In this document: positions 1 through 10,103 of the stretch, piece after piece
Layout: the number at the start of each line of letters is the position of its first letter
How positions within the stretch are numbered: position 1 is the first letter of the stretch
Source: Eutreptiella sp. 'Long Island Sound 2002'
Lineage: Eukaryota; Euglenozoa; Euglenophyceae; Eutreptiales; Eutreptiaceae
Direction of reading: 5' to 3'
Assembly (NCBI GenBank): GCA_964036045.1
Contig: OZ038392.1
Coordinates: 21,416,090-21,480,089, forward strand
DNA length: 64,000 bases
Position numbers and translations under genes: made by a program
Notes under the pieces: model-generated
Database searches by the model: none
Seen by the model: the letters and a program-made list of their open reading frames with translations, nothing else
Told to the model about the DNA's origin: nothing

Positions 1-372
1 AGGGCTGAGGGTGCCAAGGCCCCCGCCCCCCCGGGTGACAGGGGGGGGGCCAGTGCTGCCGGTGTCCGGTACCTCCTGGCCGGCGCACAGGCCTGGCATG
101 CCCAGGCCGAGGCATGCGCCGGCCAGATGTCCGCAGTGTCCACCGGCCTGCGGATGGCCATGATGGCCAGTGGCAAGCAGGTCGATGTGGACAGCGTGGC
201 CCCGGACGCCCCCAAGGTGACTGCCGCACTGGAGGAAGTGCGCCGGCAGTACCCCCCCCACCGCCTCACGTCGGCGGCCATGGACCCCTCCTTTGTGGAG
301 GCGGTGGCGGAGCAGAGCTCCCAGGGCTCCGCTAGCCGGAGCTCTGCTCCCGGGGGGGGGGGGGGTGCGTAG
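1..372 (+). CDS. 3' end of the coiled-coil exon of X' (partial)
   Basis: The window opens inside this exon. The frame ending at 372 reads Ala/Gln-rich helix, then MSAVSTGLRMAMMASGKQVD, then a tail ending in a poly-Gly run coded by a G tract (351-365). The same sequence, slightly diverged, closes exon 2 of X (minus strand near 26.43-26.73 kb). The true end is unclear: TAG at 370-372 may be read as Gln, and the G tract makes the frame uncertain. An intron of about 0.6 kb with X-family palindromes follows. Function is unknown; a coiled-coil partner of the transposase or oxygenase is an inference. Confidence 0.6.
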   Translation, partial: RAEGAKAPAPPGDRGGASAAGVRYLLAGAQAWHAQAEACAGQMSAVSTGLRMAMMASGKQVDVDSVAPDAPKVTAALEEVRRQYPPHRLTSAAMDPSFVEAVAEQSSQGSASRSSAPGGGGGA

Positions 373-990
373 GTACCCTCCGGAGCACCTGTCCTTTCTA
401 ACCACAACGAATGTTATCCTGCCCCCCCCCCCCCAAGCATGGGCAGTTTGACCGATATGTGGGGTACTCCCCCCCCACTGTGCGAAATTTTCTGCAGCAC
501 TGTTTGTACATTACCCCCTGACCTGATGTGCCCCCTGACCTGTTAACCTGTTAACCTGTTAATTTGCGATTCCTTTCTGCGGAACTGTTTGTATATTACA
601 CTGCTGGCTGAGTGACAGCCGGAATGACAGCATGAGACAATGACAATGACAATGACAGCATGAGCACCATCCTGAGCTTGCTTTGTGAGGGTCAACGAGG
701 GCACAAGGATGAGGCTTTGGCAGAAATTCTGTGACAGTCATGTGAAATTCGCACGAAATTCGTACGAAATTCGTACGAATTTCGTACGAATTTCGTACGA
801 ATTTCACATTTTCAGAATATTCACACATTTCTATTCATGTGAAATTCGTACGAAATTCGTACGAATTTCGTACGAATTTCGTGCGAATCTATGTGAATTT
901 CTTTTAATTGCATGCGAATCACAGTAGAGAGAGTGGTCTGCGGCAGGGGGATGGTAGAAACTTTGCGATGATTGCCTGCCCATTCAACAG
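373..990 (+). other. Spacer/intron of X' with X-family palindromes
   Basis: No coding frame is convincing. At about 721-890 lie repeated GAAATTCGTACGAATTTC units in both orientations. The stretch ends in a good splice acceptor (CATTCAACAG, ending at 990), 17 bases before the transposase ATG. X has the matching spacer at 25.78-26.42 kb on the minus strand. Confidence 0.65.
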
Positions 991-1007
991 GTCCTGTATC
1001 TCACATC

Positions 1008-2771
1008 ATGCCACGGCCCAAGGAGCCATTCCATCTGGTAGCGGATCGTACACGACGGCGGCGCCTACAAGAGCTCCAGGAGGTTGTTACCAAGGAGCTT
1101 GCAGCACCCTACACCGTCAAGTACCTGCCCGACACGGGGCAAATAGTGCTTACCCCCGAAACAAGAATTGTAGCCACCGTCCAGCCCGAGCCCACCCAGG
1201 AGGAGAGGTTGATTATGGCCGTGTGGAGGATCCGGTCATTGCACCTCTCTAGGACAGAGTCCCGGTACCTGGTGGGGAGCATGACGTACGGTGTGGTATG
1301 GGAACAGGTGTACGGCATGCTCCGGCAGCTAGCGTTGCCGGAGTCCCGGGCGTTCACTGCCTATACGGGTGACGACACGGCCATCAATGGTGCGGCCTGC
1401 TACCTACCTGACCGCGTCGCCCACCTATTCAAGTGTCGACCACCACCACCCTCGGCCATCATGCAGCCCGGGGACCGACGGCTGCATTGTATGCCTATTG
1501 CGGTGGACGGTACATCGAGGCATGAGGCCTCGTACGTCCATTGCACGCTTGGTGGCACCGCCAGCCCCAACCAACTATCTAGTTGGTGGCTACTAGGGGG
1601 CAGTGAAAAGTGGGAGACCCTCTACGCGGCCTCCCAGGAAATTGATTTTGATGATGAGTTGCGCAAGGCCGCAGCCGTAAGTTTTAAGGATACGGCAGGG
1701 AACGATAGGCAGTCCCTTTTTTTTCTGTGTGCAGATGGTAAGGCACAGGTGCTCATGGCGGGCTGCCAAAACTGGAAGGCAGAATCCCCTGGTGCCACTG
1801 TGTGTTGGGTCTGCATGCGTAACCGTGCTCTGTGCCTTGCTACCTTTGGCACAGCAAGTGCGATAGACGGCAACTGGGAACCAGCCGTTGCCATAAGTGC
1901 TATATATAGGACCATTATGAGTGATAGGCGAGTGCCTGATTATGGCCTCCATGGGGTCCTTCGTGTCCTGTTGTGTGCAGTCAACGGGACACGGGACCTA
2001 GTTGTACAATTGACAGGGAAGGCACCGGCCACTGTGGCACGCACCATGCTGCAACCGGTTTTAGATGAGGCACGGCTTGCTGCACGAACTTGCACCCGTG
2101 CCTCATTAAATAATGACAAGGCAAACAGCAAGGGGAAGGTGAGGATGGAGTGTGCTGCTGCCATCCATTTCATGCGCAATAAGGGTTGGGAGAAGATAAT
2201 AGATGCTTGCCTAGAGCAGCCTAGTGTCAGGCAGCATCAAGTAGGGGGAAAAAGTTGGGAGTCGGTGTGCAAAACGTGGTGGGAGAATTTTGCAAGCATG
2301 TGTGTATACGCGTGGCGTTCCGCATGGTTCTCCGGGGCCGACTTGGGGCGGCTCCGGAACCATAGCATAGCCATGGGCGCTGCCCACAATGAGCTCCAGT
2401 GGGGCAAACTTCTGTGGACGCATCTTTGGATCGACCACATGTATTATTTTGCAAAGAAGTGGAGAATCTTGTCAAAGTTCTCCTGCTTTGCCATGGAGGG
2501 AAGTCACCGGAGGCTGAAGCGCATGTTGCGCAACAGCGGGGGCCTAAGCCTCCTCCGGGGGAGACTAGGGGTGCAAGTGGTTGTGGACAACCACACCATT
2601 GACGATAGCCTTTGGTTGCATGGGTGGGATGCGACCAAAAGGGCTCAACATGGGCAAGGGCCCATAAGTGTACAAACGTATGCAAGCCGCACAAGAAGAC
2701 GGCTTCTAACCGACATGCAGCACCTTCAGACTCTACAGCGGTGGTTCCGGTGCCGCAAGAGACGGACATGA
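1008..2771 (+). CDS. Transposase-like protein of X' (587 aa)
   Basis: A complete 587-residue frame from ATG 1008 (MPRPKEPFHLVADRTRRRR) to TGA. In-frame codons upstream come from the splice-acceptor region. Candidate catalytic acids for an RNase H-fold DDE enzyme are Asp167 in VDGTSRHEAS, Asp243 in CADGKAQVL and Glu497 in AMEGSHRRLKR. Between the second and third lie a Cys-x2-Cys pair (C266/C269, CWVC) and an HG motif (DYGLHGVLR), as in the insertion seen in hAT/MULE-type enzymes. The same motif series recurs in the transposases of X, B, C and, more distantly, D. The C terminus is basic (RCRKRRT). It should act in the nucleus on the X terminal repeats. I do not recognise the superfamily, and the catalytic assignment is inference from motif order. 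Confidence 0.78.
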   Translation: MPRPKEPFHLVADRTRRRRLQELQEVVTKELAAPYTVKYLPDTGQIVLTPETRIVATVQPEPTQEERLIMAVWRIRSLHLSRTESRYLVGSMTYGVVWEQVYGMLRQLALPESRAFTAYTGDDTAINGAACYLPDRVAHLFKCRPPPPSAIMQPGDRRLHCMPIAVDGTSRHEASYVHCTLGGTASPNQLSSWWLLGGSEKWETLYAASQEIDFDDELRKAAAVSFKDTAGNDRQSLFFLCADGKAQVLMAGCQNWKAESPGATVCWVCMRNRALCLATFGTASAIDGNWEPAVAISAIYRTIMSDRRVPDYGLHGVLRVLLCAVNGTRDLVVQLTGKAPATVARTMLQPVLDEARLAARTCTRASLNNDKANSKGKVRMECAAAIHFMRNKGWEKIIDACLEQPSVRQHQVGGKSWESVCKTWWENFASMCVYAWRSAWFSGADLGRLRNHSIAMGAAHNELQWGKLLWTHLWIDHMYYFAKKWRILSKFSCFAMEGSHRRLKRMLRNSGGLSLLRGRLGVQVVVDNHTIDDSLWLHGWDATKRAQHGQGPISVQTYASRTRRRLLTDMQHLQTLQRWFRCRKRRT

Positions 2772-2859
2772 GATGACCTTACGAACCCAGACCATTGTTG
2801 CCTGTGACCGGGGTGCATGCTGGGGGGCTTACTAGGGGTGTGAGGACAAATCTGGGGGT

Positions 2860-2975
2860 GCACACGGGTAAAATTTGTGTAAATTCACGTGAATTCACGT
2901 GAATTCACGTGAAATTCGTACGAAATTCGTACGAAATTCGTACGAATTTCACGTGAATTCACGTGAATTCACGGC
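2860..2975. repeat. X-family palindrome cluster near the 3' end of X'
   Basis: Repeated CACGTGAATTCACGTG and GAAATTCGTACGAATTTC units lie between the transposase stop and the terminal repeat. The same cluster follows the transposase in X (about 23.81-23.90 kb) and lies near the Y end (32.83-32.95 kb). Confidence 0.85.
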
Positions 2976-3210
2976 TGTGAATCGGCTACAGGCTTGCCGG
3001 GTTCCGGCACCTCTCGTTTTGGGCACGGTGCGGTCATGATGCATGCTTTTGGGGCGGGACTTTCATTGGATGATGCGTAACAAAGCTAGGGGAGGAATTT
3101 TGGCCCCTCAAAGCCCTTGAAATGAACCAAGAATATGGCATTTTCCCCCAAAAACCTCAAATTTTGGGTAAATTCACGTGAAATTCACGCAATTATTCAA
3201 ACGGCCACTT

Positions 3211-3233
3211 AACGGCCGTTCACGAAGGGTACA
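3211..3233. repeat. Terminal inverted repeat, right end of X'
   Basis: AACGGCCGTTCACGAAGGGTACA, the inverse of the left end of X at 23551. The gypsy reading frame runs from 3234 straight into this repeat and stops within X' at 3174-3176. Confidence 0.9.
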
Positions 3234-6200
3234 TAGCGGCTCCAGTTCCTCCGGTTCGACGGCGGCTTCAGTGTCGAATTGGGGGGCTGGTTCCGCAAGT
3301 TCATCAGCGTCAGGATCCTTCCCCACGGAGCGTCCGCTTCGAAGCGAAACGTACAGGTGGTCGTACGGCTGGGGCCACACCTCGTCATGAGAGAATGAGT
3401 GTTCGAGTACATGTAGGAACTCATCGACAGGTTCTCCTTCCGGTGAAGCCCAATTTTCGACCAGGGGAATTACGAAAGCCCGTGTACGTGTGGCATTTTC
3501 GATATCCATCAACTGTTGCGAAGTCAGACGGGAGCAGGCGTCTGCCGCAGGATTCTCGAGGCCCGGTACGTACCACAACGTCAGGTTGTATTCTTCGAGG
3601 AATTGGGACCATCGTGCTTGCCGTGGTGTCAGCGGTCGAGGACATGTCTTGAGATATCGAAGACTTTCGTGGTCAGTGTGCACGTGCACCTGCTGCGGTC
3701 CTCGAAGTAGGTGGAACCATTGTTTCAAGGCTAATACGATGGCCAACAACTCCTGTTCTCGAATCGGGTATCGAGTTTCGGCAGGCTGCATTTTCCGCGA
3801 CATGAAGGCAATAGGTCGAAGATGTCCCTTGTACTTTCCATGCGCACATCGTTGCGCCAGCGTAGCACCCACGCAGTCTTTCGAAGCGTCCGTGTACAGG
3901 TGATACGGCTGTCGAGGGTTGATAGCACTGAGATGTGTCGCATTGATGATCGCCTGCTTCAGCTTGTCGAAGGAAGCCTGATGGACGGCTGTCCATTCCC
4001 ACTCGAAGTCTGCCTTAAACATCGCGGTCAGAGGGGCTGCGACAGCTTGGAACCCTTCGACAAACTGCTGGTAAAATCCACACAATCCAATGAATTGTCG
4101 AACTTCATGAACCGTAGTCGGCGGAGGCCAACCTCGAATGACCTTGATCTTTTCGGGGTCCATGTGTACTCCATCTTTGTCGATGATGTATCCACAGAAG
4201 GGTACTCGACTCTGGAAGAATGTGGATTTATCGATGCAGGGAAAGAGCTGGTGTTTACGGAGTAGTTCATGTACCAAATCGAGATGTCGTTGGTGTTCAT
4301 CCGCATCCTTCGAGAAGACGAGGATGTCGTCGATGTACACCCATACAAAGATCCCCAAGTGGTCTCGAAGGACATCATTCACGACGCGTTGGAACATTGA
4401 TGGCGCATTACAGAGGCCAAAGGGCATAACAACCCACTCGAAGGCGCCAAACTGTGTGTTGAAGGCGGTTTTCTCGATATCTTCGTCTTGGATTCGGATC
4501 TGGTGGAACCCACTAACAAGGTCGATCTTTGAGAATACGGTGGAACCGCTCAGTGTACTTAAGATGGATTGGATCGATGGTAAAGGATACCAATCTCGTA
4601 CAGTTCGCGTATTCAACGCTCGGTAGTCGACGCACATGCGCCATTTACCATTCGCTTTCTTCACCTGTAGGCAACCCGCTCCGTATGGACTCGAAGATGG
4701 TCTGATCCGACCGGATCGATGCAACTTGTCGAACTGTCGTCGAAGTTCATCTAGTTGGCTCGGATCCATTTTGTAAGGGTGTACCCACGGTGGATTGTCT
4801 TCCGAATCGAGGTGTATTCGATGATCTCTTCCAGGTCGATACGGAGGTAGGTCTCCATACTCCGCTTTCTCCCGGTCGTAGAGGTCCGCCCACTTGTGTA
4901 ATCGATTCGGCAGTTTGCGTCGAACGGGTTCAAGCCCGTCATCATTGCCATCACTGGGTTGCATCTGATACATTTGATCGACCGGCACTGCTGGTCGAGG
5001 CATGCAGCACAGAAATACTTGATCTCCCATGAGATCAGATCGACGGATCTCTCTTTTGAGCTTCGGCAACGAAATGTACTCAATCTCCATATCGCTGCAA
5101 TCCTCATCGGTGATACCATCTTCCGTTTCGGACGCATCGTACATGTCAGTACCGCGCTGAACGTGTGTCGACGAGTGTAGGTCAAGGTGTTCTTTGGCAT
5201 GTGGGGTAGGATTCCCAACCGGACTCACTTTCGAGGGGCTGGATGAAAGTATCGAAAGAAGGTTCACCTTCGAAGCAGCTTGAAACTGCAGCTGGGTGGA
5301 ATGTCTTGGTTCGCCAAAAGATAACCGGTACGAATTCGAACCATGTTGGATGTCGGCGTACCGTTCCTTCCAGTTGACAGTTGGATTGTAGCATCGAAGC
5401 CATGGTAGTCCAAGTACTACATCCGGCAAAATCTCCAAGATTTTGAAGTGATGACGAAATACAAGCTCTCCAACTCGAACATAAGCTCTCGTGTAGTACC
5501 GTACTTCAACTTGGACACCTCCGGCTGTCAAGAAGTGTCCAGGGTTTCTCAGTTTATAGAGGGGAAGTCGCGCCCTCTTTGCAGTTTGCATCGACATAAA
5601 GTCACTGGTCGCTCCACAGTCGACCAACAGTTCCACGCTGGAGTCAAAGGAGTCTTCACGACATGCGCAAATGCGCCCTCGAACCGTGAACAGAGACGCA
5701 TGCTCAGGTTCTGTTCCTTCGACATTGACACCTCCAAGTGTCGAATTCTTTTCGGGGTTATTGGTGCTAGTGGTGGTGTTCAGCTCTTCTCGAGGACGTC
5801 CGCCACCAGGTCTTCGGAATTGTTTTCTAGGCCGTTGTAGGCCTTTCTCTGCTCTTGGAGCGGGATCGAAACCGTCCCTTGCTGTCTCCACTTTGATCTC
5901 GTCTCGGTGTGTTCGACCTTGATTCCCGACGTTCTCGTCCTCGGGATGGCGGTCGACATTTTGGACAGTCACGGGCCAAGTGGCCTTGTTCACCACAATT
6001 GTATCAACGCCTACTTTCTCGACCATCTTGGCGTCCGAACCGTTCATTACGACGTTCGCCAATGTAGGCATGTAGTTGTCTCGGAGCTTGGCAATTGCAT
6101 CGAGGTTCATCGGCTCTGCCACGGTCGAAGCCGTGGGCGCTGCAGCTGGAGTCGGCATGGGATTGACGTGTGGCGTTGGCATAGGGTTGGATGGGAACGT

Positions 6201-7447
6201 GGAAGTCGAAGTAGGTGGAACCATCATAGGGAGGGGTCTCGACACTGCAGGACCCAGAGTGTGATCTGATGTCGTTCTCGATGCGTTCTGTACCTCTTCG
6301 AGCTGATACCCAGCCGCAATGTAGGCTTCCGCGATGGTCTCTACCGAGGTATCGAATCCAAATGGTCTATTAGAACGCCATCTCGAAGGGACTTCAACGA
6401 TGTACTGCCGATGAACAGCGTCATTCGACAAACCTTCAACAAATCGAGAGTTGACGAGGTAACCCATCTGGAGGTCACTGGTGTTAACCTTCGACTTGAT
6501 AACGCAGGTACGAAATTCCCGCACGTAATCTGCATGTCGAGGGAACTCGCTCTCTTTCAAGCTCAACATCCTCGACAAATACAGTGGCTTATGGGATATG
6601 CAGTCGAAACGTTGGCCTAACACACGCATGAGCTCGAACCAGTCATCCTGTACAGCCTTCGCCAAGCTATGATAATACTCGGCAGCATCACCATCGAGGA
6701 GGAATGACATGGTTGTCGCCTGATCGACGGGTGAGGTGATATCCGACAGGGTGAAGGCTCGTAACAAATCCTCCTTCCATGTTCGAAACTCTTCACATCC
6801 AGGTCTTCCAGAGAACCTCTTGACCAGTTTATTCAAGCGACGGCGTCCCAAAATCTCTTGCGTAGGAGCACGGTGGACTGCGAACTCATGTGCTGGATGT
6901 GGTTCGAAGGCAGGTGGTTGTGGAAGTGGTTGTTGTGGAGGGTGAGGTGAACGGCTCGGCGGTGCATACAGCGGTTGATTCAGTGGTTGTGGATGGAGCT
7001 GTGGTTGTGGCTGTGGAAACTGGATGTTGTTCGAAGGTGGTTGACTCGAAGTTTGTACAAATTCGTTGAGCAAGACATAACATTGCGACAATTCATGCTC
7101 TACGCGTCGAAGTTCGTTTGCATCAGCTTGAGTTGCATTTTCCGTCGAGGACTGCAAAGTGTCGACTCGCTGACCAGTTGCTGCTGTAGACTTGCTGCTG
7201 TTGCCTGCAATGCATCGATGCGTTGTTCCAATTCGATAACTTTGGCTTGAGTATCTGCAAGCTTCTGCGAACACCTGTGAAGATCACGAGAGAGACATGG
7301 AAACCACTCGCTTTCTCGACTTGCGATGCGCTCTGCGATGAACTTTTCTGACGAAACCGAAAATTCGTGATGCAAGGGTGAATCACTTCGACACAGACTG
7401 TCTCTGATGAAGTGCCGCATAGCTCCATCGTCGAAGGACCGCTCCAT
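3234..7447 (-). pseudogene. Gag-Pol polyprotein, Ty3/gypsy type, lacking integrase
   Basis: From ATG 7447 (MERSFDDGAM...) the gag N terminus includes a coiled coil. A frame change near 7.15 kb joins it to the long frame that covers 7274-3174. Gag (EFRTWKEDLLRAF) is followed by an aspartic protease with LLVDCGATSDF, where Cys takes the usual Ser/Thr place. The RT has VDYRALN, FSKIDLVSGFHQI and the catalytic YIDD; RNase H has LYTDAS, REQELLA and HTDHESL. The frame ends 20 codons inside X' (stop at 3174), after a C-terminal region rich in Pro and Glu, so integrase is missing. No TAG/TAA occurs inside this long frame. It is not functional as it stands. Confidence 0.9.
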
Positions 7448-7512
7448 TGTAGATCGAAAGCCAAATCAAGTTGACGGCGTCGAAGATTGATCTCGAATAT
7501 TGATCTCCCCGC

Positions 7513-7531
7513 CACCTAGCTGGCTACCACT
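7513..7531 (-). other. Putative primer binding site
   Basis: The minus strand reads AGTGGTAGCCAGC directly after the LTR end. TGGTAGCCAG resembles the initiator-Met tRNA type of site (TGGTATCAGAGC) in its first bases. Position supports it; sequence support is moderate. Confidence 0.5.
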
Positions 7532-7818
7532 TGTTGTGGTTTGTTTCTTGGGAACTCTCTTGTACTCCTGTGCCTCTTTGTTACTCCAAATCCGAAATCC
7601 AAAATCCCAAATCGACAAACCTCGCAGGATCTTTAGACGGGGCACCAATAATATCACAACCTCGAAGACATAAACCCTGTTCAGAGATCGAAGTATCTTA
7701 CAGCGCTCATTCACAGTTGGCATTCGATGCTTCTTTATTATTCACAGACTCCAGTGCGATTGCGACTGCGACTTGCGACTTGCGCGCTGCTGCGCTGCTG
7801 CTGTTCGAAGCCATAACA
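7532..7818 (-). repeat. 5' LTR of the gypsy element
   Basis: On the minus strand it begins TGTTATGG and ends ACAACA (TGTT...AACA ends), 287 bp. The outer boundary is set by where homology between D' (7819 on) and D (36440 on) breaks off. The inner boundary abuts a likely primer binding site. No second LTR is in the window for comparison. Confidence 0.65.
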
Positions 7819-8138
7819 CCACGGGCTGCATGGGCAAGAGGGTTACATTAAGTACCCCTATTCCAGCAGTAATACAAAAAGAAAAATGCAGTAACAAAAA
7901 AATAGAAAACACCAAAAAAAACGGACAGAAAAGGAACAAATCTCTGTGTCTGTCAATGCATTTGCAATTGGAGGCACATTTGAAGTGCGTAGTCATAGCA
8001 CGCTACTTCCAATTGTATATCGCGATTTCAAGGGTTCAGGCGCTTGAAAACAGCATAGCGCGCGCGATAGTGGTCATTGCGCGCACTAGATAGCATGTAG
8101 CGCGCGCTAAAAAACAAATAGCGCGCGCTACCACAGTT

Positions 8139-8371
8139 GGGGGTGTCCCACAGTAAGGGGGTGCATAGTAAGATATCCTTATGTGAGCCCCCCTTACTAT
8201 GGAGCACTTTTTGTGGGAGATGGTGTCTCACTCCCGATACCCCCTCAATTTGGGTGTGACGAATGCATTTTGACCCACATCACATTGTATCTAAACCAAA
8301 AAGGGGGCAAAAGTGGGGCAAAACTAGTAGGATCAAGCTGGTATCTGACCCCCTTACTGTGGGACACTCCA
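8139..8371. mobile_element. MITE, 233 bp, with TT target duplication
   Basis: The ends are inverted repeats containing GTGTCCCACAGTAAGGGGGT (left 8142-8161; inverse at 8349-8368). D lacks the block: its CCACAGTTCCTCATCC is continuous at 36749-36764, while here it is split after CAGTT. TT is present on both sides, so the 2-bp duplication is confirmed by the empty site. There is no coding capacity. Confidence 0.88.
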
Positions 8372-8374
8372 TTC

Positions 8375-9950
8375 CTCATCCGCAAAATATGCCCTAACGT
8401 CGTTAGCCAATTTTTGTGCATTGCACAGGTTGCTTCTGGAGGTCCCATTCCACCTTGGTACTTCAAAGTACAGGAACAGACACTCATTAACCTGCCTGAG
8501 CATCTTAATGCGGCGCGACACGAGGCTTCCTGCCCCCCCACCTCTGTCACAAAAGGAGGACCAAATGTCCTTCAGCACCCTGTTGCTCCCTTCCAAAAGA
8601 TCCCCCGAAAACATTCCTAGGCCATAGGGCCGTATGGCCTGAATAGTGACTGTAGCATCGTGCAACATCCAGTTAATATAAGGTGATTTTTTTTTCGGAC
8701 AAACCCACCTCTGGAAAGCCTGGGCAACCTCTGGAGCATGCAATGCTCCCTCGTCAAACATTGTGCCATACATGTCCCCCAGTAGTATGTACGTGGCAAC
8801 CACTGCTGTGTGCATCCTCATGTCACCCCCAAGGAGGGGGGCCAGGTCCTCCCAAACCTTTAGAAGGCACCAAGTCTCTTCCCCATCTGGCTCTGCCGTC
8901 CCCTATAGTGCTATGTGACAACCCGACCTGTGAAGAATAGCCTGAACAGCGACCCTAGTACTGGGACGCACAGACTTGGCCAATCTGCGTACCAAGTGAC
9001 CTCCCTCCCTACAAAAATCAGAAGGTGCAGAACACATGGTATGAGGTGACGCCGCCTCAGAGGCACCTTCAACAATCTGCTCTGGACAACACCAAATATA
9101 TCCATGGGCCTGCACTTGGCCCCGGGTGCAATAAGCCCTAGCAACTGCTCATCTCGCTCGGTGGTTCTATCCACATCCTGTTGCAACCATGTTGCAGTGG
9201 ACTTGCACCACGTCATGTAAGTGAACAGACTACCTGCCATCCAATGTGTAGTGACACCCGACAACCGACGCAGCCAAGGGCTATCCCCACCGTAGAAATT
9301 CCTGCAGCGTCTGGATGCATCCCGGATGGGAACCACACCACTGTCAATGGCACTCTGGAGAAAAGCAAGATTGTTAGCCTAGACCTGGGACAACACAGAG
9401 GTGGACTTCTCACCACAAAGGGCGACGTTAACAGTCCAGTGGTAGGACAACGTCCTTGCCAAGTGACCATGGTTGGCAAAGGAAATGGACATCTGGCACC
9501 ACGATTCCCCCCCACTTACTTCTCGTCCAAGTAATCAAATCTTTGTACCTGAGGAAAATAGCGCGCGCAACATGAGGACGTAGCGCGCGCACAGGTCAAC
9601 AAAGCGCGTGCTATGAGCGGAAGTGCGCGCAATGTCACATGCAAAGCGCGCGCAATATTACCTTCTTCTTGGAATCTTCAGGAGCAGGACCAAGTCCACC
9701 ACCGACAGGGGTGTGACGGCGTTGGCAGCCTCGGTCCTGCGACGCTTCTTCTCTGCTTCAGACACGGGGACCCTTTTTTCCAACCTAGCCCACAAAGACC
9801 GTTGGACGGCAGACCCTGAGCAAAAAAACTCAACTAGGTCCGCCAAAAGGTCCTCGTTCTTCCACAAGGACCACCCATAGTGGGGGCCCAAAATGCTGGC
9901 AATCTTTCCTGACATTGACAGCGTCACTTGCCGTGCCGGAAGCATCTGAA
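8375..9950 (-). pseudogene. Transposase of D' (decayed)
   Basis: Minus-strand fragments match the D transposase at 36750-38580. They include the C-terminal block around SGDLLEGSNRVLKD (Glu region), the middle block GDSPWLRRLSGVT and the N-terminal block MSGKIASILGPHYGWSLWKN. Frames are broken by the deletion near 9.52 kb and small indels near 8.99 kb. At the site where D has an in-frame TGA (37367-37369), D' has AGA (Arg). The intron with TAGCGCGCGC repeats is kept at about 9.55-9.66 kb. Confidence 0.75.
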
Positions 9951-10103
9951 ACTTTACAGAAATAGGCGTTTTTGCCCTGCTTATTAGGACATGGGGTTAC
10001 AAACCCAAGACCCCGAGCCATAGCGCGCGCTATGTTGCGCGCTATGTTTTTGTAGTGCGCACTGAGCCATCGCGCGGCAATACCCTGTAGCGCGCCCGCA
10101 GGG

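Larger units (their letters stand above)
1..3233 (+). mobile_element. DNA transposon X' (3' part; starts before the window)
   Basis: The right end is the terminal repeat AACGGCCGTTCACGAAGGGTACA at 3211-3233. Its inverse opens element X at 23551. The order here (coiled-coil exon end, intron with AATTCGTACG palindromes, transposase exon, palindromes, terminal repeat) is that of X in reverse, and the transposases are nearly identical. X' sits inside the polyprotein frame of the gypsy element that follows, so it is younger than that element. Its left end, and hence its target duplication, lies outside the window. Confidence 0.88.
3234..7818 (-). mobile_element. Ty3/gypsy LTR retrotransposon, truncated in pol
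   Basis: On the minus strand: 5' LTR (7532-7818), primer binding site just inside it, gag, protease, RT and RNase H. No integrase or 3' LTR is present because X' interrupts the element at 3233/3234; the rest would lie left of the window. The 5' LTR abuts D' at 7819, so the gypsy element itself inserted into a D-family element. Confidence 0.9.
7819..10103 (-). mobile_element. D' - decayed copy of DNA transposon D
   Basis: Colinear with 36440-38735 (D), including transposase coding sequence, introns with TAGCGCGCGC repeats, and the end sequence near GCGCGC-CG-AGGG at 10090-10103, followed by AA as in D. It is cut at its left by the gypsy LTR, carries the MITE at 8139-8371, and has lost about 0.24 kb of the transposase N-terminal half that D retains. 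Confidence 0.8.
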
